A stretch of DNA of 5,677 nt from NCBI GenBank assembly GCA_017646305.1, contig JAGCMR010000122.1, forward strand, positions 1 to 5,677, in the 5' to 3' direction. Positions 1 through 5,174 of this stretch are shown in pieces (positions within the stretch are counted from its first letter, which is position 1; every line of letters starts with the position of its first letter). The DNA is from Spirochaetaceae bacterium (GTDB taxonomy: Bacteria > Spirochaetota > Spirochaetia > Treponematales > Treponemataceae). Both the position numbers and the translations under genes were made by a program. The notes under the pieces are model-generated. The model was not told the DNA's origin, did not search any database, and saw only the letters and a program-made list of their open reading frames with translations.

Positions 1-74
1 ATTCCCAATTCATTACCAAAAGCATTCAACGCATTTGCCACTAAAAGTCGGCACTGCTCCTTTAAATCTGCCAT
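1..74 (-). CDS. N-terminus of a protein, possibly arginyl-tRNA synthetase (partial)
   Basis: Only the first 24 codons are present; the gene runs off the left edge. The protein starts MADLKEQCRLLVANALNAF. This resembles the helical start of the N-terminal tRNA-recognition domain of spirochaete arginyl-tRNA synthetases, but no diagnostic motif (such as the HIGH-type signature) lies in the window, so the name is tentative. The ATG at 74-72 is preceded by AGGAT (81-85) at a spacing of 6 bases, a reasonable ribosome binding site, and the frame has no better start. It is 87 bases downstream of pgeF on the same strand, so it could be read through from pgeF or use its own promoter in the gap. If it is argS it charges tRNA-Arg in the cytoplasm. 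Another short helical N-terminus cannot be excluded. Confidence 0.5.
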   Translation of the reverse strand, partial: MADLKEQCRLLVANALNAFGNELG

Positions 75-104
75 AGCACCATCCTAAAAATAAACTGAGA
101 AAAT

Positions 105-113
105 ATAATACCA
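105..113 (-). promoter_or_regulatory. Possible extended -10 promoter for the left-edge gene
   Basis: Read on the minus strand, this is TGGTATTAT. It fits the extended -10 form TGnTATAAT with one mismatch in the hexamer. The best -35 at 17 bases (TAGAAT, 128-133) is poor, which an extended -10 can tolerate. Transcription would start near 98, giving a leader of about 24 bases that contains the AGGAT ribosome binding site. The surrounding DNA is very AT-rich, so a chance match is quite possible. Nothing else is seen in the 75-161 gap apart from a weak hairpin just after the pgeF stop. Confidence 0.35.
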
Positions 114-161
114 AAAAACACGTATTTATTCTATATGAGTAGCCTTAGACCACTTTTACTA

Positions 162-1094
162 TTAATGAACAAAGGCCATCATGGTGGTAAAGCGACGAAG
201 CTTTTCTTCCAGAGGCATGGATTCTGGCAGTCCAGCAGTTTCCCTGCGGAAGGAACCAAAACGAGGGTCGCAACAGGTACAATCGGTACAACACAAAATA
301 TTATCTTCTGGAACTCCAGCTTCCAGCAACAGGTTTACGTTGGCTTGAGCCAAAGAAAGATTATTAGGAGGAATAATACAGGAAGAACCAAAATGGGAGG
401 TAAAATACTCTATTCTCTCCTCTTCCACCTGATAACAACAGGAGTGAATGTGGGGACCAATAACCACGGAAAAATCACAAGCCTGAGCACCATACTTTTT
501 TTCTGCCAGCTTCAAGGCTTGTACTACAATCCCCGTTCCCTTCCAGCCTGAATGAAGGGCTCCTCGGCATCCAGTTTTCTTATCATATAAAAATATAGGA
601 AGACAATCTGCCACCGTCACCACAGGCACAAGTTTGTTGCTGATGGTAATAATACCATCTCCTCGCCACAAATCTAAAGCCTCTGGGTGACTACCTTCCG
701 TAGCAAGCAGTGTAGGCTCACCATTTTTCCCTTGCTCCAAGGCGTATACCACCTGAGAATGAATCAATTCCACAGGCACAGCCAATAAATTCGATGATAA
801 AATTGTTGAAAAAGCAGTATATAAACCCACAGGACTTGTTACTGAAGACACAAGGACACTTGATGAGGTTTGTGGTGACAAAATATTTTTTTTCTGAAAA
901 AAAGCTTTTCGTTTGGAGTTTTCCTCTGTCCAACGAAAACGCATGGAACCTGCAAGAGCGGTGGTAATATAACAACGAGGATGAACATGGCCATCCTCTT
1001 GGAGAGGCTTTCCTGCAAGATAAAATGGTAGAGCTAATAAATCTAGCTGACTAGAACTCTTGCAGGAAATATCAAATGCGGAAACTTCAATCAC
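162..1094 (-). CDS. pgeF: Peptidoglycan editing factor PgeF (YfiH/YlmD, multicopper-like family)
   Basis: A protein of 310 residues, somewhat longer than the usual 240-280. Family landmarks in order are IHSQVV (111-116), GDGIIT (145-150), VADCLP (161-166), GALHSGWKG (178-186), VVIGP (210-214) and CTDC...FGSFRRE (269-285). The three expected metal ligands are present as H112, C164 and H181. The family is cytoplasmic. Members have been annotated as laccase or polyphenol oxidase, but E. coli YfiH acts in quality control of peptidoglycan precursors, and YlmD and human LACC1 show purine nucleoside phosphorylase/deaminase activity. The start is GTG, preceded by AGGGG five bases upstream, which overlaps the stop of the gene before it. 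The eight-base gap implies co-transcription with that gene. The first 105 residues are Ser/Thr-rich and poorly matched to the family. A cysteine cluster at 268-275 is notable. Confidence 0.9.
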   Translation of the reverse strand: MIEVSAFDISCKSSSQLDLLALPFYLAGKPLQEDGHVHPRCYITTALAGSMRFRWTEENSKRKAFFQKKNILSPQTSSSVLVSSVTSPVGLYTAFSTILSSNLLAVPVELIHSQVVYALEQGKNGEPTLLATEGSHPEALDLWRGDGIITISNKLVPVVTVADCLPIFLYDKKTGCRGALHSGWKGTGIVVQALKLAEKKYGAQACDFSVVIGPHIHSCCYQVEEERIEYFTSHFGSSCIIPPNNLSLAQANVNLLLEAGVPEDNILCCTDCTCCDPRFGSFRRETAGLPESMPLEEKLRRFTTMMAFVH

Positions 1095-1099
1095 AGATT

Positions 1100-1104
1100 C
1101 CCCT
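1100..1104 (-). promoter_or_regulatory. Ribosome binding site that fixes the GTG start of pgeF
   Basis: AGGGG on the minus strand lies five bases before the GTG at 1094-1092 and shares bases with the TAG stop of the upstream gene (1105-1103). This supports GTG over internal ATGs, because all family motifs and a long N-terminal stretch follow it. The overlap suggests that ribosomes finishing the upstream gene re-initiate on pgeF. Confidence 0.7.
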
Positions 1105-2782
1105 AGCGAATTGTTTCAAGATCCTTGACTATCTCCAATGAACGCTCAAAACCTAGCTGCATTTCATCAACCTTGTGACGGAATTTTTCGTTATGCTGAC
1201 CTTGGATTGTAGACAAATTGGACAAGGTATCGTAGCGAGAATTTCTGGCTCCTGTAATAATTCCTTTGAGAATCAGCTCTACAGAACGAGAGGAAGCACA
1301 CCACTGGGCAAGAATCAAGGCGGCATCTGTTTCCAAAGACTTAATCAAGGAATCTAACTTAGCCTTATCTCGTGGATTCAGAAGGTTTTCTTTCATAAGA
1401 TTTTCGAACATAATGCCTCCCTCACCTTCGGGAGCAATACTTGCTTTAAACTTATTCAAGGCAAGACGTTGTCTATCCAGTTCTGCACAAACATCAGTTA
1501 ATTCTACAAGGTTTTCCTTCTGATAAAAAACTCCTTCTACCATAAGGATTTTCAAGAGCTTTGCATATTCAGGATAAACTTCATCATAAAAGGCAGAAAT
1601 AAATCCCATAACATAATCGTACATAAAGGAAACACCACCGAGAATCTTTCTCCATGGACGACAAGGCAACAAAGGAAGCGACTTAAAGCCAAAGGTTTGA
1701 CACATGGCTTCCTCTGCAATATGCTTTTTCCGATCTGCTAACCACTGATCCCACTGTTTATCGAAATTTCTTCTCCAAGCTGATTTATATTTTACAAACC
1801 AGTCTTCGCAGCCCTCTGGTTTATCTGGAACCCAGAAAGCATCGAACCAAACGATAGAACCGATGGCACGCATGGGTATAGTTGAGATAAACATTTTAAT
1901 CAAAGTAATGTTGGAGGCAGCCTCTTCCATAAACTTTGACATTTTTTCTGTAAATCCCTCTTTATCTTTTTCCGTCATGTTGTAGGAAAGTACAAATAAT
2001 GCCTCCAACACCTCGGATTGAATAGTTTTTCCGTTACACAAAACCTTTGCAAACTGTGCTATCTCATTTTTGATACTATCAAAGGGACACACCATCTGGC
2101 CATTTTCTTCAGTAAAGGCAGATAAAACCCGATTAAAGGGCAAATGCACAAACTGACGGATCCATTCAGTATTGCAAACAGCACCATACAAGGCAGCTCG
2201 TTTAATTGAAGACATGGACTGTAAGGTGGAATCTAAATTTCTTACCATGGATAGTCGCAACTCACTGGTGACTTCCCGGGAAAAAGGTAATTTTAGAGGA
2301 CTTACTTCTTCTGCAATCTTTCCATTTACTTCTGGAGCAATAAGAGAAGAAAGGAATACGTAAAATCCACCTTGATCAGCATCGTAAATTTCCATTCCTT
2401 CTTTGAAAAATTCTGCACATTTTGACAGCTGCTCCACTTGATCAAAAAAGCCTTTTAGGAAAATTCGACGTGTAATATCGATAAGGCCAGGTTCTTTTTT
2501 CTCTATATCATGCCCCTTCTTCAATACGATTTGAGCATTGTACAAGGTTTTGATATCAGTATTGGTAAAAATCGACTTAAGTATTAACCAAATACGAGTA
2601 AAAAACGATTCATTTTTCAGCTGTAACTCTATATCTGGAACAACTTTAGGCCCCTGCATCTCTACCGACACCAAGGACTGACTTTCAGGATTAACAATTG
2701 CCTGCACCTTTTCCAGCATTGCAGCTCGTTCTGCTGGGGTGAGAGAAATAACCATACGATCAAAAGAAGTGCGAGAATCCAT
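1103..2782 (-). CDS. Conserved spirochaete protein of unknown function (probably DUF5312)
   Basis: A protein of 559 residues. I recognise no catalytic motif. Its length, alpha-helical character and species context suggest the spirochaete family DUF5312, which has no assigned function; this is recalled resemblance, not a search result. No signal peptide and no convincing membrane helix are visible, so it is probably cytoplasmic. Visible features are a charged N-terminus with a short helix (15-30), a hydrophobic/basic helix at 60-72, a mixed helical core to about 300, a tryptophan-rich segment (W312, W317, W328, W336, W344, W347), and a helical, possibly coiled-coil C-terminus (about 425-559). 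The ATG at 2782-2780 has no Shine-Dalgarno, and a strong promoter lies directly before it, so translation may be leaderless. The next in-frame ATG (residue 11) also lacks one. It is the first gene of a unit with pgeF, eight bases downstream. Its DNA looks AT-richer than the upstream operon. Confidence 0.85.
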   Translation of the reverse strand: MDSRTSFDRMVISLTPAERAAMLEKVQAIVNPESQSLVSVEMQGPKVVPDIELQLKNESFFTRIWLILKSIFTNTDIKTLYNAQIVLKKGHDIEKKEPGLIDITRRIFLKGFFDQVEQLSKCAEFFKEGMEIYDADQGGFYVFLSSLIAPEVNGKIAEEVSPLKLPFSREVTSELRLSMVRNLDSTLQSMSSIKRAALYGAVCNTEWIRQFVHLPFNRVLSAFTEENGQMVCPFDSIKNEIAQFAKVLCNGKTIQSEVLEALFVLSYNMTEKDKEGFTEKMSKFMEEAASNITLIKMFISTIPMRAIGSIVWFDAFWVPDKPEGCEDWFVKYKSAWRRNFDKQWDQWLADRKKHIAEEAMCQTFGFKSLPLLPCRPWRKILGGVSFMYDYVMGFISAFYDEVYPEYAKLLKILMVEGVFYQKENLVELTDVCAELDRQRLALNKFKASIAPEGEGGIMFENLMKENLLNPRDKAKLDSLIKSLETDAALILAQWCASSRSVELILKGIITGARNSRYDTLSNLSTIQGQHNEKFRHKVDEMQLGFERSLEIVKDLETIR

Positions 2783-2896
2783 AATAGTTTATTTTAGAAC
2801 AGAAAAAAATACCTGTCAACTAAGTTTTATTCAAATGGAACTTATGAAGAATGGAAGAAATGAATAAATTTCCATTTTCATTATTCCTTTTGGAGA
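2783..2896. other. Intergenic region between tsaD and the unknown gene
   Basis: This 114-base AT-rich gap separates the two proposed transcription units. It holds the promoter at 2791-2819 and a weak inverted repeat, AATGGAA (2850-2856) with TTCCATT (2870-2876), with a 13-base loop. The repeat is not GC-rich and has no T-run after it on the minus strand, so I do not call it a terminator. No clear rho-independent terminator for the tsaD operon is seen, so some readthrough into the next unit is possible. No small gene is supported here. Confidence 0.6.
2791..2819 (-). promoter_or_regulatory. Near-consensus sigma-70 promoter
   Basis: On the minus strand the -35 box TTGACA (2819-2814) matches consensus exactly. 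After a 17-base spacer, the -10 box TAAAAT (2796-2791) differs from TATAAT at one base. The spacer is T-rich. The expected start site, 6-9 bases beyond the -10, falls at about 2785-2782, immediately at the ATG of the 559-residue protein. It should drive that gene and pgeF. This is the strongest promoter-like signal I found in the window. Confidence 0.8.
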
Positions 2897-3919
2897 CTAT
2901 CTCTTTGCCTTAAGACCACGCTTAAACTGGGGAATCCGTGCAGAAGCAGTGGTGTTCCAGGGGCTTGTTTCTCCCTGCTGAAGGTACTGATAGCCTAAGC
3001 CTGCAATCATAGCTCCATTGTCGGTACAGAGCTTGAGGGGTGGGAAAATACAGGTAAGCTCCTTTCGCTGGGCAAGCATTTCTCGTAGACGGGAGTTAGC
3101 CGCCACACCACCACCAGCTACAATGGTAGTAAGACCTGTATCCTCCACTGCCCGAAGGATACGAGAAACGAGAATTTTTACCGCAGTTTCTTGGAAGGCT
3201 GCACAAATATTTTCTGGAGTTTTTGGATATTCTTGGTTCCAGAATTGGTCTATCTGGTTAATAACAGCTGTTTTTAATCCAGAATAGGACACATCATAGC
3301 GATGCTCTCCCTTGTGCAGAGAGGGAATGGGAAAGCTTGCTGCCTTGGGGTTTCCCTCCTTTGCCAGCTTGTCGATGATGACCCCACCAGGATAACCCAG
3401 GTTATAAAACTTAGCCACCTTATCAAAGGCTTCACCTGGGGCATCGTCTACAGTGGTACCCAGAACAGTAATATCGTCAAAGCCTGCAACCTTGCAGATA
3501 ATGCAGTGGCCACCAGAAACCAGCAAACCTAAATAGGGATAGGCAATGTCTTGGCTCAAGTGGGCGGCATAGAGGTGGGCCAACATGTGGTTTACGGCAA
3601 TAAAGGGCTTATTCTTGGTCCAAGCCAAGGTTTTAGCAAAGGTAAGGCCCACCAGCAAGGAGCCCATTAAACCAGGGCGATTGGTGGCGGCAATACCGTC
3701 AATTTCATCTAAGGTGAGGTTTGCCTCCTGTAAAGCCTGCTGTACCACTGGCATAATCCATTCTGCGTGCTTGCGGCTGGCAATCTCTGGCACTACACCG
3801 TTAAACTCTTGGTGGAAAGGGATTTGGGTAGCCACCACATTACTGATGATGGTTCTTCCATCCTCTACAATAGCTGCAGCAGTTTCGTCACAGGATGACT
3901 CAATTCCCAAAATTTTCAT
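2897..3919 (-). CDS. tsaD: tRNA N6-adenosine threonylcarbamoyltransferase TsaD
   Basis: A protein of 340 residues, typical for bacterial TsaD (Kae1/Gcp/YgjD). With TsaB and TsaE it transfers the threonylcarbamoyl group from threonylcarbamoyl-AMP to A37 of tRNAs that read ANN codons, in the cytoplasm. The start MKILGIESSCDETAAAI is the family's standard N-terminus. Iron-binding residues fall at H111 and H115 (NHMLAH) and D300 (CTDNGAM), the same numbering as E. coli. Other motifs are VSGGH (134-138), DDAPGEAFDKVAK (158-170), YSGLKTA (212-218) and GGGVAANSRLRE (269-280). A longer open frame begins at 3946, but the ATG at 3919 is chosen because the protein motif starts there and GGGAGGT lies five bases upstream. 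The gene overlaps the end of the deacetylase gene by 20 bases, implying coupled translation. The old name O-sialoglycoprotease does not reflect its function. Confidence 0.97.
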   Translation of the reverse strand: MKILGIESSCDETAAAIVEDGRTIISNVVATQIPFHQEFNGVVPEIASRKHAEWIMPVVQQALQEANLTLDEIDGIAATNRPGLMGSLLVGLTFAKTLAWTKNKPFIAVNHMLAHLYAAHLSQDIAYPYLGLLVSGGHCIICKVAGFDDITVLGTTVDDAPGEAFDKVAKFYNLGYPGGVIIDKLAKEGNPKAASFPIPSLHKGEHRYDVSYSGLKTAVINQIDQFWNQEYPKTPENICAAFQETAVKILVSRILRAVEDTGLTTIVAGGGVAANSRLREMLAQRKELTCIFPPLKLCTDNGAMIAGLGYQYLQQGETSPWNTTASARIPQFKRGLKAKR

Positions 3920-5174
3920 ATAAACCTCCCACCGTTGAAAAAGCATAACCTTGTGATTTTAAAACAGGATACAATTCTTGGAGAATTTGTGCAAGATTAC
4001 TTCCTGACCACACATGACCAATCATAATGGCATAGCCCTTTTTGTTGGCTACTCCAATTCCACGCTGAATTTGCTCAAGAATGTCAGCCCTGTTTTGGGT
4101 GTTGTCTAGGAATACATCACGCTCCCAGATTTTTACTCCTAGCTCTAGGGCAGCCTGAGGAGCAGCTGTATTGGCCGAGGTACGGGAATCAAGGAAGAAG
4201 ATTCCCTGTTTCTGACAGATTTCAATCACCTTACCTATCTTTATCTTGGACTCAGTAATAAGGGAGCCTTCGTGGTTGTTGAGACCAGAGACAGGCCCGA
4301 TTTCAGCAAGATTTTTCCTTACCAAAGCATCAATTTCAGTGGTGTTCATTGTAGGTGTAATAGCTCCCGGCCCTGGATTTACCAAAAGATTGATGGCTTG
4401 CATAGGCTGGTGCAGGAGCAATTCATGGCGACCAGAGGAGCGAACACGGCGAGCAGACTCTACAGAGTGCTGGAGCTGGGGAAGCACGGCAATGTCTACA
4501 GGAAAGGGAAGATTCAAGTAATGCTGTAATTCAGAAAGATTTTGGCCACCGTCATCAAATACAAAAACGAGGGTAGCTCCAGAATGGGCTGGAGGAATGG
4601 TGTAATCCTTCCCCACTACGGCACCAGTAGAACTGGAGCTTGTTGCAGGAGTTTTGACTTGGCTTGATGAAGTAGAGGCATCTTTGGAGCCTAATGCGAG
4701 GTTTGCTGAGGAATTTGCTGAAGATGCTGCATTTGAGGTGACTTGTTGCTGTTGTTGCTGCTGTTGCTGGGCTGCTCGCTTTTGTGCTTCTAGAGCTGCA
4801 GTAGCCTGCTTTTGAGCAGACTCCGCATCAGATTGCGCTTTGGAGGCTCGTTTTTCAGCCTCTTTTGCTCGTTGCTCCGCTTCCTTGGCTCGTCGTTCTG
4901 CTTCTTCTAGCTGGGCTATTACTTGGGCCACACCAGCATCTGCTGTTGGATTATTCACTTCTTGTGCAGAGACCTCTGGGAAGGAGTTCTCAGAAGAGAC
5001 AACTGAGGAAGGAACTTTTTCCTCTTGTACTGGAGAGGAGGTGCTTTGAGTCTTGGGTGCAGTAAGAGTAACCACCGTAAGCATACAGGCACAAACTGCC
5101 ACAATGGTGGCGGCAAGAATAATTACCTGTTTTTTTTTCAAGACAACCTTGGGTTTCTTTTTCTTTTGAGCCAT
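3900..5174 (-). CDS. Membrane-anchored divergent polysaccharide deacetylase (YibQ/DUF610 family)
   Basis: A protein of 424 residues with a layered architecture. It has a lysine-rich cytoplasmic N-terminus (1-16), one membrane helix acting as a signal anchor (17-39), a Ser/Glu-rich spacer, an Ala/Glu/Lys/Arg coiled coil built of 7-residue repeats (92-133), nine glutamines (136-144), a Ser-rich linker (to about 185) and a deacetylase-fold domain (about 198-424). The domain carries the family's conserved sites: FDDGG (D207, D208), LLHQPM (H255), NPGPGAI (266-272), LNNHEGS (H301), FFLDSRT (D329), RDVFLD (D353) and IGHVW (H387). The Glu usual in the HLPME-type motif is Gln here. The catalytic domain should face the periplasm and act on an envelope glycan, but substrates of this family are poorly known. 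Its ATG overlaps the methyltransferase stop as TAATG, with GGAGG 10 bases upstream, and its 3' end overlaps tsaD. Confidence 0.9.
   Translation of the reverse strand: MAQKKKKPKVVLKKKQVIILAATIVAVCACMLTVVTLTAPKTQSTSSPVQEEKVPSSVVSSENSFPEVSAQEVNNPTADAGVAQVIAQLEEAERRAKEAEQRAKEAEKRASKAQSDAESAQKQATAALEAQKRAAQQQQQQQQQVTSNAASSANSSANLALGSKDASTSSSQVKTPATSSSSTGAVVGKDYTIPPAHSGATLVFVFDDGGQNLSELQHYLNLPFPVDIAVLPQLQHSVESARRVRSSGRHELLLHQPMQAINLLVNPGPGAITPTMNTTEIDALVRKNLAEIGPVSGLNNHEGSLITESKIKIGKVIEICQKQGIFFLDSRTSANTAAPQAALELGVKIWERDVFLDNTQNRADILEQIQRGIGVANKKGYAIMIGHVWSGSNLAQILQELYPVLKSQGYAFSTVGGLYENFGN
3924..3930 (-). promoter_or_regulatory. Strong Shine-Dalgarno that fixes the tsaD start
   Basis: GGGAGGT on the minus strand sits five bases before the tsaD ATG (3919-3917) and inside the last codons of the deacetylase gene, where it encodes part of the Gly-Gly-Leu near the C-terminus. 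It decides against the upstream in-frame ATG at 3946, which would place this site inside the coding region. Confidence 0.85.
4743..4769 (-). repeat. Poly-glutamine codon run in the deacetylase gene
   Basis: Nine consecutive glutamine codons, a mix of CAG and CAA, encode residues 136-144. The mixed codons make this an imperfect trinucleotide repeat, less prone to slippage than a pure one. It lies between the coiled coil and the Ser-rich linker and probably serves as a flexible tether. Confidence 0.85.
4776..4901 (-). repeat. Imperfect 21-bp tandem repeat encoding coiled-coil heptads
   Basis: Residues 92-133 split into six 7-residue units: AERRAKE, AEQRAKE, AEKRASK, AQSDAES, AQKQATA and ALEAQKR. 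The first three are nearly identical and the later ones have drifted. Alanine starts every unit, giving the heptad periodicity of a coiled coil that could space the catalytic domain away from the membrane or mediate oligomerisation. At DNA level the unit is 21 bases with synonymous changes. Confidence 0.75.

Noticed and set aside
138..154. Hairpin eight bases after the pgeF stop as a terminator
   Set aside because: On the minus strand it is a seven-pair stem with two G-U pairs and a three-base loop. The nearest T-run (113-118) lies about 20 bases farther on, too far for a rho-independent terminator.
135..551. 138-codon open frame on the plus strand
   Set aside because: It is antisense to the well-supported C-terminal half of pgeF, has no recognisable motif and no ribosome site, and its sequence looks like a frame shadow.
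162..1094. Laccase or polyphenol oxidase function for the YfiH-family protein
   Set aside because: That name is historical. The family is better linked to peptidoglycan precursor quality control and purine nucleoside chemistry, and true multicopper oxidase domains are absent.
2850..2876. Inverted repeat as a terminator for the tsaD operon
   Set aside because: The stem is seven AT-rich pairs with a 13-base loop and no following T-run on the minus strand. It is expected by chance in such AT-rich DNA.
5079..5093. Lipoprotein signal at the cysteines in the deacetylase N-terminus (residues 28 and 30)
   Set aside because: The cysteines lie in the middle of the hydrophobic segment, which continues for about nine more residues. 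The preceding residues (VAVC, VCAC) fit a lipobox poorly, so a signal anchor is more likely.
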